From Saccharopolyspora phatthalungensis (lineage in GTDB: Bacteria > Actinomycetota > Actinomycetes > Mycobacteriales > Pseudonocardiaceae): a DNA stretch of 64,000 nucleotides. The notes under the pieces are model-generated. The model was not told the DNA's origin. It saw only the letters and a list, made by a program, of their open reading frames with translations, and did no database searches. The translations under genes and the position numbers were made by a program. Shown in pieces: positions 1-10,329 of the stretch (the first letter of the stretch is position 1; every line of letters begins with the position of its first letter). The DNA lies in contig NZ_JACHIW010000003.1 in NCBI RefSeq assembly GCF_014203395.1, positions 62,001-126,000 on the forward strand. Direction: 5' to 3'.

Positions 1-877
1 GGACCTCCGGCGTGAGCAGGCCGGTCACATAGCCCTTGTTGGGGGCGCTGCTGGTTTCGTCGGCGACGCAGTAATCGAAGCTGAATCGCGGAATCGCCTC
101 GGCATATGCGCTCAGCTTGTCCAGCTCTACCAGGTCGGTATCGCTGCTGACGCCGTAGATCAGGTGTACCGGATGCGTCACTTCGGCGTCGGTTAGCCGT
201 TCCAACATGGACAGCAGCGGCGCCAACCCGGTGCCACCGGCCAGCATCAGGACCGGGCGGATCAGATCGCGGAGGAAGAAACTCCCCAGCGGGCCGGCGA
301 ATTCGAGCCGGTCGCCGACCTCGGCACGGTCGCCGAGGTAATCCGACATCGCCCCGCCCTCGGTGATGCGGACCAGGAACGACACCGCCTTCTCGGCCGG
401 TCCGGTGCGAAACGAATACGACCTGGTCGCCTCGGTGCCGGGAACGGTCACGTTCACGTACTGGCCGGGCAGGAACGCCAGCTGATCGCGATCGTCGAGT
501 TCCACCGTGAGGGCAGCCGTGCTGGCCGACAGCCGCTGGAGCTCGATGATCGATCCGGCGTGCGTGGCCGCTCCGGTCTTGGCGAACGCCGAGGTGGCCG
601 GGATCTCCAAGACCAGGTCGCTGTGCGGCGTCATCTGGCACGGCAAGGCGAAACCCTCGGCCGCCTCGTCGTCGGTGAGCGCGTCCTCGATGTAGTCGCC
701 GCCGTCGTAAGCGCCGGAGACGCAACGCGACTTGCAGGTGCCGCAGGCACCATCCCGGCAGTCCAGCGGGATGTTGATCCGCGACCGGTAGGATGCCTCG
801 GCGACCGTCTCATGTGGACCGCAGGTGATGAACCTGGTGACCCCGTCCTCGAAGCTCAACGCCACTTGATAGCTCAT
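1..877 (-). CDS. benC: Benzoate 1,2-dioxygenase reductase component (partial, C-terminus off the left edge)
   Basis: Electron-transfer component that passes electrons from NADH through FAD and a plant-type 2Fe-2S cluster to the BenAB oxygenase. The protein starts MSYQVALSFEDG and carries a ferredoxin cluster motif with Cys in CRDGACGTCKSRC, followed by a later Cys in LPCQMTP. A ferredoxin-reductase FAD/NAD domain follows, which is the standard BenC order. The start codon lies 10 bp after the benB stop, so benA-benB-benC are one leftward operon. The frame is open to base 1, so the C-terminus and any benD gene lie outside the window. Identification is firm from motif and operon order. Confidence 0.93.
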   Translation of the reverse strand, partial: MSYQVALSFEDGVTRFITCGPHETVAEASYRSRINIPLDCRDGACGTCKSRCVSGAYDGGDYIEDALTDDEAAEGFALPCQMTPHSDLVLEIPATSAFAKTGAATHAGSIIELQRLSASTAALTVELDDRDQLAFLPGQYVNVTVPGTEATRSYSFRTGPAEKAVSFLVRITEGGAMSDYLGDRAEVGDRLEFAGPLGSFFLRDLIRPVLMLAGGTGLAPLLSMLERLTDAEVTHPVHLIYGVSSDTDLVELDKLSAYAEAIPRFSFDYCVADETSSAPNKGYVTGLLTPEV

Positions 878-887
878 TCCCGTCCCC

Positions 888-1394
888 TCACACGTGGTAG
901 ATGTCCACTACGTGGTGGATGTAGTCGTTCTTCAGCACCACCCGCTTGCCGGTGATCAACGGTCGCTCGCCGCCGAAATCGATGGTGTAGAACGAGGTTC
1001 CGAAGTAGGTGTCGACGTGGTGGTAGCGGTAGTAGAGGGTGAACCAGTTGAACCGCACGTCGACGAGCGAACCGCGTCGCCCGACGATCTCCACGTTGGT
1101 GATGTTGTGGCCGGTGCGCGGTTCCGGGATGCTGGTCGCCGCCGACCGGTCGGTGCGGATCCGGAACACCCGGTCCTCCAGGCCGCCTCGGTTGGCGTAG
1201 TAGATCAGCGAGATCTCGGTCTGTGGATCGGTGGTCAGCTCGTCATCGTCGTCCCACGCGGGCATCCAGAACTCGGCGTCCTCGTGGTAGCACTCCAGCC
1301 ACCGCTCGAACTCGCGGTCGTCGAGGTAGCGCGCCTCCCGGTACAGGAACTCGCGGACGGCTTCGGTGGTCACGGTTTCGATCGCGGTAGTCAT
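888..1394 (-). CDS. benB: Benzoate 1,2-dioxygenase small (beta) subunit
   Basis: Beta subunit of the ring-hydroxylating oxygenase that converts benzoate to the cis-diol carboxylate. At 168 aa it is the usual length. The sequence is a typical SnoaL/NTF2-like beta subunit, with REFLYREARYLDDREFERW near the start and FNWFTLYYRYHHVDTYFG in the second half. The frame stays open upstream to about 1736, but the ATG at 1394 gives the family N-terminus (MTTAIETVTTEAVREFLY) and sits just after benA, so I use it. Beta subunits have a structural role and carry no iron centre. Confidence 0.94.
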   Translation of the reverse strand: MTTAIETVTTEAVREFLYREARYLDDREFERWLECYHEDAEFWMPAWDDDDELTTDPQTEISLIYYANRGGLEDRVFRIRTDRSAATSIPEPRTGHNITNVEIVGRRGSLVDVRFNWFTLYYRYHHVDTYFGTSFYTIDFGGERPLITGKRVVLKNDYIHHVVDIYHV

Positions 1395-1488
1395 CTCAAA
1401 TCCCGTTCCTGGGCTCGCTTTGCTTGGCGGTTCGGGCGGCGGTGCAGGCTGTCTCGGCGAACCAGGCGGCCGCGCTCGTGTCACGGCA

Positions 1489-2850
1489 TCACCGGTTTGC
1501 CTGGGCTGCAACGGAATCGACGGCGGCGCGCATCGTGTCGAGCCAGTAGCCATGCTGGATCGGGTACAGGCCCTCGTCCTCGGTGCGTACCCCGCTGGCG
1601 ATCGGCGCGATGCCGAGGCGTTCGGCGTCCTCGTCGGCACCGGCGATCTGGTGCGCCGCGCCGCGGCTGAGGTCGTTCCACGGGGCGGCGGTGGCCCGGT
1701 AGGTGTGCTGGCAGGCCCGGAACTCCTCCAGGTCATCCGGGGTGGCCATGCCGGTGGCGTTGAAGAAGTCCTCGTATTGGCGGATCCGGTTGGTGCGGGC
1801 CGCGGCGCTCTCGCCCTTGGGCGCGATGCAGTAGATCGTGACCTCGGTCTTGTCCACCGAGATCGGCCGGAAGTGCCGGATCTGCGAGCTGAACTGGTCC
1901 ATCAGGTAGACATTCGGGTACAGGCACAGGTTGCGCGAGTAGCCGATCATCCAGTTCGCCCGGTCCGCGCCGTACCGCGCCACCAACTCGTCGCGCTTCT
2001 CGTTCAGCGATCGATGGCGGGGGTCGGCCCACTCTGTCCACAGCAGCAGGTGCCCGTGCTCGAAGGAGTAGAACCCGCCCTTCTGCCGCGACCAGGTGCC
2101 GGCGTCCATGTTTTTGGTGTTGTTGCTGGATTCCCCCGAGGTGCGGCGGGCGGTGGTCGCGGCGTAGTTCCAGTGCGTGGCCGAGACGTGATAGCCGTCG
2201 GCGCCGTTTTCGGCTTGCAGCTTCCAGTTGCCGTCGAAGACGTAGGTGGAGGCACCGCGCAGCACCTCCAGGCCCTCCGTGGACTGGTCGACCACCATGT
2301 CGATGATCTTGGCCGCCTCGCCGAGGTGTTCGGCCAGCGGCTTGACGTCCGGGTTGAGGCTGCCGAACAGGAAGCCCCGGTAGCTTTCGAACCGGGCCAC
2401 CCTGGTCAGGTCGTGCGATCCGGCGGTGTTGAACTGCTCGGGGTAACCGGCGTCGCGCGGGTCCTTGACCTTCAGCAGCTTGCCGTTGTTGCTGAAGGTC
2501 CAGCCGTGGAACGGGCAGGTGAGCGTGGTGCGGTTGTCCCGCTTGCGGCGACAGAGCATGGCGCCGCGGTGGCTGCAGGCGTTGAGCAGCGCATTGAGCT
2601 GCCCCTGCTTGTCCCGGGTGATCACCACCGGCTGGCGGCCGATGTGGGTGGTGAAGTAATCGCCGATCCCGGGGATCTGGCTCTCGTGCGCCAGGTAGAT
2701 CCAGTTGCCCTCGAAGATGTGCGTCAGCTCCAGCTCGAAGAGTTCCGGGTCGGTGAAGATGCTGCGCTTGGCGCGGTAGATGCCGCGCTCGGGGTCCTCC
2801 ACCAGCGCGTCGGCGAGAGTGGTCCGGATGCGTTCCAGCGCTTCGGACAT
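1489..2850 (-). CDS. benA: Benzoate 1,2-dioxygenase large (alpha) subunit
   Basis: Catalytic subunit of benzoate 1,2-dioxygenase, 453 aa. The Rieske 2Fe-2S motif is present as C92-x-H94 and C112-x2-H115 ([10 protein letters not shown] and TCPFHGW). The mononuclear iron site follows as DGYHVSATH, with H221 and H226. The start at 2850 is supported by the family N-terminus [20 protein letters not shown] and the GGAGGCACC upstream; the open frame to 3000 has no homologous look. First gene of the leftward benABC operon, divergent from a LysR regulator. Close relatives such as toluate dioxygenase cannot be excluded by eye. Confidence 0.95.
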   Translation of the reverse strand: MSEALERIRTTLADALVEDPERGIYRAKRSIFTDPELFELELTHIFEGNWIYLAHESQIPGIGDYFTTHIGRQPVVITRDKQGQLNALLNACSHRGAMLCRRKRDNRTTLTCPFHGWTFSNNGKLLKVKDPRDAGYPEQFNTAGSHDLTRVARFESYRGFLFGSLNPDVKPLAEHLGEAAKIIDMVVDQSTEGLEVLRGASTYVFDGNWKLQAENGADGYHVSATHWNYAATTARRTSGESSNNTKNMDAGTWSRQKGGFYSFEHGHLLLWTEWADPRHRSLNEKRDELVARYGADRANWMIGYSRNLCLYPNVYLMDQFSSQIRHFRPISVDKTEVTIYCIAPKGESAAARTNRIRQYEDFFNATGMATPDDLEEFRACQHTYRATAAPWNDLSRGAAHQIAGADEDAERLGIAPIASGVRTEDEGLYPIQHGYWLDTMRAAVDSVAAQANR

Positions 2851-3098
2851 GGTGCCTCCTGTTCCGGCGGGCTGTGGTGCCCGCCTGCGGACGTCGGTGT
2901 CCGGGGGTTTGCCGAAGACGCTGGCATGACCGTGGCCTGAATCACGACGGGAAAACACCCAGTCCCGACCTAGGCCCCACTGATATCCGTCGCATACCAA
3001 TCGATCGCGAATGAGTATTTGTTCGAGCTGAATAGCGGACCTACGCTGGGCTGAACGGACGGCGCTGTGGCCGCGGCCACATGGCAGGAGGTGCGGCG
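2851..3098. promoter_or_regulatory. benA / LysR divergent promoter region
   Basis: This 248-bp intergenic region is shared by the leftward ben operon and the rightward regulator. It is more A/T-rich near 2995-3030. There is a short dyad CGAATGAGTATTTGTTCG at 3008-3025 (CGAA/TTCG arms around an A/T core), the kind of T-N11-A layout LysR proteins bind. The ATAC-N7-GTAT spacing known for BenM/CatM is not present as such, so the exact operator is uncertain. Confidence 0.45.
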
Positions 3099-4023
3099 GT
3101 GGAGCTGCGACATCTGCGTTACTTCGTCGCCGTCGCCGAGACCCGCCACTTCGGCCGGGCGGCCACGCGGCTGAACATGGCGCAACCCCCGCTTTCGCAG
3201 GCGATCCGCCAGCTGGAGGCCGAGCTCGGTGCCGAGCTGTTCGCCCGTACCACCCGGCAGGTGCAGCTGACCTCGGCGGGCGCGGCCTTCTACGAGGACG
3301 CGCTGCGCATCCTGAAATCGATCGAGGACGCCGCGCGGCGCGCCAAGCGGCTTGCCGACGGGTGCCACGGCGTGCTCCGGCTCGGGCTGACCGGGTCGGC
3401 GTCCTACCGGCAGCTGCCGCGCCTGGCGCACATCGTCAAGCGCGACCTGCCAGGGGTCGAGCTGGAGATCCACCCGGACATGCTCACCCCGGCGCAGGAG
3501 AAGTCGTTGCTGGGCAACGGCATCGACGTCGGGATGCTGCGCCCGCCGACCCGGGAGGACGGCATCGTGCACCGCACCATCGCCCGGGAGCCGCTGGTGC
3601 TGGTGCTGCCCGCCAACCACCCGCTGGCCGGCGAAACGGAGGTCGGCATGGCGCAGCTGCGGGCGGAGCAATTCATCATGTACTCGGCGTCGCTGCGGTC
3701 GGTGGTCAACGACGCGGTGGTGCGCAGCTGCCTGGCGGCCGGGTTCTACCCGCACTGCGCGCACGAGATCGGGGAGGCATCCATCCAGGTGGCGCTCGTC
3801 GCCGCCGGGCTCGGGGTGGCGCTCGCCCCGGCCTCGGTGCAGGCGATCCCGCTGGAGGGCGTGGTTTTCCTGCCGGTGCCCGACGCCGAATGTGTCGAAT
3901 TGGCGCTGGCCTGGCGCGCCGACGACGAATCCCCGCTGCTGCGCAACCTGCTGACCGCGCTCGCCGCCAACGACGTGTTCATCTGCCGCGACATCGACGC
4001 CATCGACGACACCGAGGAAACCC

Positions 4024-4043
<20 letters not shown>
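3099..4043 (+). CDS. LysR-family regulator of benzoate/catechol genes (BenM/CatM-like)
   Basis: Transcription regulator with an N-terminal winged HTH ([20 protein letters not shown] through [12 protein letters not shown], about residues 1-65) and a C-terminal effector domain expected to bind muconate or benzoate. I prefer the GTG at 3099 over the ATG at 3081, because AGGAGG sits at 3085-3090, about 8 bp upstream of the GTG, and VELRHLRYF is the family N-terminus. That gives 314 aa. It is divergent from benABC and its last 20 bases overlap catB, so it is placed to control both arms. Effector identity is inferred from context. Confidence 0.88.
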
Positions 4044-6026
<1,983 letters not shown>

Positions 6027-6122
6027 TCGATCAAACTAGAGAGTGCGTCCAGTGCGGGCACAGCTGACCAAGTTGGCAACCGGGGCCCCGCTCGCGACGA
6101 ATGAATTTGGGAAGGATGAACC

Positions 6123-6410
6123 GTGCTGTTCGCGGTGCAGATGGACATCGACCTCCCGGTCGAGATGGATCCGGCCGTCAAAGCCGACACCCTCGCGCGG
6201 GAGAAGGCTTACTCGCAGGAGTTGCAGCAGGCTGGGGAGTGGGTGCACATCTGGCGCTGCGTCGGCAGGTACTCGAACCTGAGCATCTTCGACGTGGCCG
6301 ACAACGACCGGCTGCACGAAATCCTCTGGAATCTCCCGCTGTTCCCCTACATGACCATCGAGGTGACCCCGCTGGCGCGGCACCCGTCCGACATCGCTCT
6401 GCTCGACTGA
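6123..6410 (+). CDS. catC: Muconolactone delta-isomerase
   Basis: Small decameric isomerase converting muconolactone to 3-oxoadipate enol-lactone. It is 95 aa, the usual size. The sequence begins MLFAVQMDIDLPVEMDP and contains WRCVGRYSNLSIFDV and LPLFPYMTIEVTPLA, all typical of CatC. The GTG start at 6123 follows GGAAGG. Last gene of the catBAC operon; no enol-lactone hydrolase (catD) follows in the window. Confidence 0.94.
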   Translation: MLFAVQMDIDLPVEMDPAVKADTLAREKAYSQELQQAGEWVHIWRCVGRYSNLSIFDVADNDRLHEILWNLPLFPYMTIEVTPLARHPSDIALLD

Positions 6411-6411
6411 C

Positions 6412-6479
6412 CGGCTGCCATCGCCGGGAGCACACCGGCGGTTCGGCGAGAAACCCTTGCCGGACAAGGATGGCAGCCG
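6412..6479. terminator. Inverted repeat between the cat operon and the DUF2277 gene
   Basis: CGGCTGCCAT at 6412-6421 is matched by its reverse complement ATGGCAGCCG at 6470-6479, right after the catC stop. An inner CGCCG/CGGCG pairing adds to the fold. No clear T-run follows on either strand. It lies between two convergent genes and could act as a bidirectional terminator or an mRNA end stabiliser. Confidence 0.45.
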
Positions 6480-6528
6480 TCAGGCCGAGAGGGCAGCGCG
6501 GATGTCGTCGCCCGGCGCTTCGCCGAGA

Positions 6529-6741
6529 TTACCGAGCGCCGCGCACCTCCAGTGACGCCAGCAATGCCGCCGTGGCCTTCTCGATGTCATCCACCGCCTG
6601 CTCGAAAGCGGCAGCGTTGTGCGCGGCGGGCTTGCGGAATCCGGAGATCTTGCGCACGTACTGCAACGCCGCTGCCCGGATGTCACCGTCGGTGACCTCC
6701 TCGGCGTAGGGTGGGCGGAGAGTCTTGATGCTGCGGCACAT
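6529..6741 (-). CDS. DUF2277 family protein
   Basis: Small 70-aa protein of a conserved family with no assigned function. The N-terminus MCRSIKTLRPP is the hallmark of DUF2277, followed by EEVTDGDIRAAALQYVRKISG and a helical C-terminus. I use the ATG at 6741 because homologues begin MCRSIK; an in-frame ATG two codons upstream is possible. It is convergent with catC. A truncated second copy of its start plus upstream DNA occurs near 26.4-26.6 kb. Confidence 0.82.
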   Translation of the reverse strand: MCRSIKTLRPPYAEEVTDGDIRAAALQYVRKISGFRKPAAHNAAAFEQAVDDIEKATAALLASLEVRGAR

Positions 6742-6880
6742 GAACATTTCCTGGGTAGATTTCCCCAGCGTTCGCCAGGGTCGATGACCTGCGGACCGTG
6801 ACAGCACGGAGCCGTCTCGGTCATGCTAGCGGGCTCATGGCCTCCAGACAGCCGAACGGCATCAGCGTGCGAGGTGGGGC
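6725..6880. repeat. DUF2277 start and upstream region, copy A
   Basis: This stretch is recognisably similar to 26433-26580. Shared blocks are TCTTGATGCTGCGGCACATG, CCCAGCGTT/TCCAGCGTT, GTCGATG and CGGTCATGCTAGCGG, with drift in between. Copy A belongs to the intact gene. Neither copy keeps a common reading frame upstream of the ATG, so the similarity outside the start is probably non-coding. Confidence 0.7.
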
Positions 6881-7325
6881 CGGTGGCTGACGTTCGCCGG
6901 TCGTGCCGCGAGGCAGTGTCCTGACGTATTCGGGCAGGCGTTCGCATAAGGGGCTTGGACACCGACCGGATCGGCGACTACGTTGCCGATCCGGTCGTGC
7001 TCCTTATATTTCAAGTCGCCAGCGCGCATGACTGACACATCGGGCGATCAGCCTTTGCTCTCAAGCGGGTGCTGCGGCGTTCGCGACAGCTCGCTCGGAG
7101 AGCGCCCTCTGGGCGGCATCACCGCTTGCCGTGGTTGCCCCGCCACGTCTCCAGAGTCGGCCCGACCAGAGCCCGTCCGAACGAGTAGGTCAGTTCCCAC
7201 GGAAGCGGATCGAGGTTCTGCCTAACCCCGGGGGCGGGCCGCTGGCTGCTAGTGCCGTCCACGAGGTGCAGCAGTCCAGCCTGGCGGGCACGCGAGGACT
7301 GAGGTACAGTGCCATGTGAGGTCCT
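6742..7325. other. Intergenic region without a convincing gene
   Basis: About 580 bp between the leftward DUF2277 gene and the rightward VOC gene. Short open frames here show no family resemblance. It contains the DUF2277 upstream block, a strong hairpin at 6963-6997, and GC-rich sequence leading to an operator at 7326. Confidence 0.6.
6963..6997. repeat. Perfect 13-bp inverted repeat (hairpin)
   Basis: GACCGGATCGGC at 6964-6975 and GCCGATCCGGTC at 6985-6996 pair perfectly, and one further C-G pair makes 13 bp around a 9-nt loop. A short T-containing stretch (CTCCTTATATTT) follows on the plus strand. It could be a leftover terminator or an IS end; no adjacent gene points at it. Confidence 0.5.
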
Positions 7326-7338
7326 ACGTGTAACACCT
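7326..7338. promoter_or_regulatory. Predicted GntR operator upstream of the VOC/SDR pair
   Basis: ACGTGTAACACCT has the same layout as the AGGTGTGATACCT sites at 13259 and 19238, and is followed by TAC as at 13259. Its core GTGTAACAC is itself a perfect dyad. It lies 48 bp upstream of the VOC start. Confidence 0.6.
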
Positions 7339-7385
7339 TACCTGTCAGATCAAGCGATCTGCGGCCTCGTCGAAGGGAAAAATGC

Positions 7386-7805
7386 ATGGCACGGCCAGGC
7401 TTCCATCTCGCCATACCGGTCGATGACCTGGGAAAGGCGCGCGAGTTCTACGGCGGCGTTCTCGGATTTCCTGAAGGTCGTTCCGGCGAGAAATGGGTGG
7501 ATTGGAACCTCTACGGCCACCAGCTCGTCACGCACGTCGCTAGTGATGGCCGCCAGGTGGTGGCGCGCAACCTAGTTGACGGTCATGCTGTGCCGGTGCC
7601 GCACTTCGGGCTCATTCTGCCTATTCCGGCCTTCCGCGAACTGGCGGAACGACTCGAGGCCGCATGCACCACGTTCGTGATCGAGCCGTATCTGCGGTTT
7701 GAGGGTGAGCCGGGGGAGCAGTGGACGATGTTCTTCCTCGACCCGTCCGGCAACGCATTGGAATTCAAGGCGTTCCGGGATGAATCGCAGGTGTTCGCAG
7801 TATGA
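7386..7805 (+). CDS. VOC (glyoxalase/extradiol dioxygenase-like) family protein
   Basis: A 139-aa metalloprotein of the vicinal-oxygen-chelate fold. The two beta-alpha-beta-beta-beta modules begin at [20 protein letters not shown] and [20 protein letters not shown]. Likely metal ligands are H7, H73 and E126 (GNALEFKAF). The sequence resembles the predicted-dioxygenase subgroup of VOC proteins rather than glyoxalase I proper. The start at 7386 follows GAAGGGAAAA, and the stop overlaps the next gene by ATGA, so the two are co-translated. The substrate is unknown. Confidence 0.8.
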   Translation: MARPGFHLAIPVDDLGKAREFYGGVLGFPEGRSGEKWVDWNLYGHQLVTHVASDGRQVVARNLVDGHAVPVPHFGLILPIPAFRELAERLEAACTTFVIEPYLRFEGEPGEQWTMFFLDPSGNALEFKAFRDESQVFAV

Positions 7806-8554
7806 GTCGCGGAGTTTTGGTCACGGGTGCGTCCCGAGGGATCGGTCGCGCGATCGCCACGGCGTTCGCGCGGCGGGGCGACCGGGTCGCGGTGCACTAC
7901 TCCAGCCGTCGGGAGGATGCTCAGGTCACCCTCAGCGGGCTGACTGGACAGGGGCATGTGCTTGTTGATGGCGACCTGAGCGATCCGATGTGCGCGGAGG
8001 CTGTGGTGACCGCGTCCATCGAGGCTCTCGGCGGGCTCGACGTTGTGATCAATAATTCCGCGGTGATAATTCCCCACCCGCTTCCCGAGACCTCCTATGC
8101 GGACTGGCAGCAGGCTTGGCGGGACACCTTCGCTGTAAACCTGTTCGCAGCTGCCAACGTCAGCTACTGTGCCGGTCGGCACATGATCGATACCAAGCGG
8201 GCGGGACGTATTGTCAGCGTAGGGTCGCGGGCAGCGTTCTGTGGCGAGCCCGATCGTCCGGCTTATGGCTCCAGCAAGGCAGCGCTGCACGCGCTCACCC
8301 AATCGCTTGCGGTTTCGCTTGCGCCCCACGGCATTGCGGTTGCTGCGGTGGCGCCGGGTTTCGTCGAAACTGAGCGCATCGCCGAGCGGCTTCGTGGCGC
8401 TGAGGGCGCGGCCATCCGAGCCCAAAGCCCGTTCGGTCGGGTTGCGAATCCCGAGGAGGTCGCCTCCGCCGTCGCCTATCTGGCCTCACCCTCTGCTACT
8501 TGGAGCTCGGGCGCGATCCTCGATATCAACGGGGCCTCCTACCTGCGCACCTGA
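7802..8554 (+). CDS. SDR-family oxidoreductase
   Basis: NAD(P)-dependent short-chain dehydrogenase/reductase of 250 aa. It has the Rossmann motif TGASRGIG near the N-terminus, NNSAV for the NNAG position, a catalytic Ser in SVGSRAAF, and YGSSK for the YxxxK active site. The C-terminus ends [11 protein letters not shown] in place of the common GxxxxVDGG. It overlaps the VOC gene by four bases. Under the shared operator it probably acts in the same pathway as the peptide/hydroxyproline genes, but its substrate is not evident. Confidence 0.87.
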   Translation: MSRGVLVTGASRGIGRAIATAFARRGDRVAVHYSSRREDAQVTLSGLTGQGHVLVDGDLSDPMCAEAVVTASIEALGGLDVVINNSAVIIPHPLPETSYADWQQAWRDTFAVNLFAAANVSYCAGRHMIDTKRAGRIVSVGSRAAFCGEPDRPAYGSSKAALHALTQSLAVSLAPHGIAVAAVAPGFVETERIAERLRGAEGAAIRAQSPFGRVANPEEVASAVAYLASPSATWSSGAILDINGASYLRT

Positions 8555-8671
8555 ATTGCACGAGCCGGGGCCAGTTGGAGATCTACCTGGAGGTGGCGTA
8601 GCCGGTCGCCTAACCGATGGCTGGCGATGATCTCCTGAGCGTCGATGTCGGCAGACGTTAGATTCAAAACC

Positions 8672-8682
8672 AATACCTTACG
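8672..8682. promoter_or_regulatory. Possible half-site of the GntR operator
   Basis: AATACCTTACG matches the right half of the 13259 site (GATACCTTACG) but lacks the left AGGT arm. It is only a few bases upstream of the M14-type gene, so if bound it would overlap the start of transcription or translation. Treated as tentative. Confidence 0.35.
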
Positions 8683-8688
8683 GGAGCT

Positions 8689-10032
8689 ATGATGTCTGTA
8701 TCGGATGGCCGCCCTGTCACGGGCGTCGTGGATCAGCTTCCGACGCTAGACACTCTTCATGCGCGCGCCAGACGGCTCGCCGACGATTCCGGAGGCAGGG
8801 TCGGTTGGAGTTCCATGGGATCGTCGCGACTCGGCGAGGATCTGGGCGTTCTTACCGTTGGTGAGGGAGGACGGCACGCGGTTGTTCTCGCTGGGGTGCA
8901 CCCCAACGAGCCGATCGGCGGTCTCACGGCCCTAGCCCTAGCGGAACAGCTTTCGAACGATCAGGGCCTTGCGCGGGACCTTGGCTATACCTGGCATATT
9001 GCCGTATGTGTGGACCCTGACGCGATGAGGCTGAACGAGGAGTGGCTCGGGCGGCCGCTTTCTCGAACGCGCTACGAGCGTTACTTCTACCGGCCCGCCT
9101 CTGCAGAGCAGGTTGAATGGACCTTCCCGCTTACCACTGACGGATACGTTTTCGACAAGCCGTTGCCCGAGACTATGGCGATGATGAGGTTGATCGACGG
9201 TGTCAAGCCGGATGTCCTGGCATCGTTGCACGACTGTGAAATGGGTGGAGCGTACTTCTACCTGTCTCGCCCTGAGCCATCATTGTACCCGGTTTTGACA
9301 AAAATTTGCGCTGGTGCCGGGGTGCCGATGGACCTGGGTAAGCCGGAGGGTGAAAACGATGAGTCGTTCGCACCAGGCATTTTCAAGTTCGGTCACCCTA
9401 GCGAGGCCGCGGCGCGTGGAATGGACCTAGCGGCTGAATGGGGTACCGGCTCGTCAAGCATCCACTACGCGCAGAAGTACGGCGCCCTGGGGATCATCCC
9501 CGAGGTTCCCATGTGGAGAAACACCGAGTTCGGTGACCGCACCGTCGCGAGTGTCAACTCCCATCAGGCACGACTCGATGCAGGCAACTCGTTGGTTCAG
9601 CGGGGAGAACTGCTCGAGTCGGTAATCGATCAACTTGACGCTTTCGAGCTCCTCGACACACCTGTGTCGCGTGCTGCTCGGAGTCTTGTGCCGACAGTCG
9701 CCACGCATGGACGCGAGCTGCTGGCGGCGCGCGAGAATGCCGACGACGGGCCGATAACCGTGGGCGAGCTTGCGTCATTGCAGGCATTCGTTCTCAAACA
9801 CTCGAAGCGATTCGGCAGCCTTCTCGTCCGAGCCATGGACATCGAGATCCTCGCTGGCCTCGCCCCTCGCGGCGTTCGCGATCTTGCCAACGGCTTGCGA
9901 GTCCAGGTCCAAAGGTGGGGAGACGACGTAGACGAAGGCGCTGCATGGCAGTCGGTTCCGATCGACTCTCTTGTTGAGGTACAAGTTAAAGCTGTAATCG
10001 CAGCTGCTCGTACGGCATCCCACTGCCGGTAG
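8689..10032 (+). CDS. M14-like zinc hydrolase (carboxypeptidase / succinylglutamate desuccinylase-type fold)
   Basis: A 447-aa protein. The zinc motif H71-P-N-E74 (VLAGVHPNEPIGG) and a third ligand H181 in LASLHDCEMGG fit the HxxE...H pattern of family M14 and the AstE/AspA branch. The start at 8689 follows GGGAG. No signal peptide is seen, so it is cytoplasmic. Its neighbours are an M1 and an M24B peptidase and a peptide importer, so a carboxypeptidase or acyl-amino-acid hydrolase role on imported peptides is reasonable. Codon position 3 is less G/C-rich here than in the ben/cat genes. Exact specificity is unknown. Confidence 0.72.
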   Translation: MMSVSDGRPVTGVVDQLPTLDTLHARARRLADDSGGRVGWSSMGSSRLGEDLGVLTVGEGGRHAVVLAGVHPNEPIGGLTALALAEQLSNDQGLARDLGYTWHIAVCVDPDAMRLNEEWLGRPLSRTRYERYFYRPASAEQVEWTFPLTTDGYVFDKPLPETMAMMRLIDGVKPDVLASLHDCEMGGAYFYLSRPEPSLYPVLTKICAGAGVPMDLGKPEGENDESFAPGIFKFGHPSEAAARGMDLAAEWGTGSSSIHYAQKYGALGIIPEVPMWRNTEFGDRTVASVNSHQARLDAGNSLVQRGELLESVIDQLDAFELLDTPVSRAARSLVPTVATHGRELLAARENADDGPITVGELASLQAFVLKHSKRFGSLLVRAMDIEILAGLAPRGVRDLANGLRVQVQRWGDDVDEGAAWQSVPIDSLVEVQVKAVIAAARTASHCR

Positions 10033-10108
10033 GCGACCACCGTAACCCATCTGAACAGTCGACCAACATCTCGATGCTGGCGAATCCTGGAAGGGAAGGT
10101 GCAGATTC

Positions 10109-10261
10109 TTGGCCGAAGAAGGTGACCTATCTCTGCGCCGCACACACCCCCGCGCTACTGCGGCGCTGAACGCGCTCATGGCGGAGGGGTGGGCAGCCTC
10201 TTCGGCGCCGAAGCTGGTGTCGCAGGCTGTTAAGCAGTCGGCTCTCGGCCGCCGTCGATGA
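10109..10261 (+). pseudogene. Truncated N-terminus of an aminopeptidase P (M24B) gene
   Basis: A 50-codon open frame beginning TTG after GGAAGGGAAGG and ending TGA. Its translation (RRTHPRATAALNALMAEGWA) aligns with the start of the intact aminopeptidase P at 13421 (QRAHPRSTPALADFMAQGWA), with the same H-P-R-x-T-x-A-L and G-W-A spacing. The homology stops after about 45 residues, just before the TGA, and no catalytic domain follows. It sits between the M14-like and M1 peptidase genes. Most likely a deletion remnant of a paralogue; a functional micro-protein is less likely. Confidence 0.65.
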
Positions 10262-10329
10262 GCAGCACGCCTGAAGCGCATTGCCGCGGCCCGCCGAATG
10301 GGCGTTGACCAGACGAGGAAAGAAGAACT

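Noticed and set aside
1366..2940. Long rightward open frame of over 500 codons
   Set aside because: It runs antisense to benA and benB. Its Val/Gly/Arg-rich translation has no domain, and such frames are usual opposite high-GC genes.
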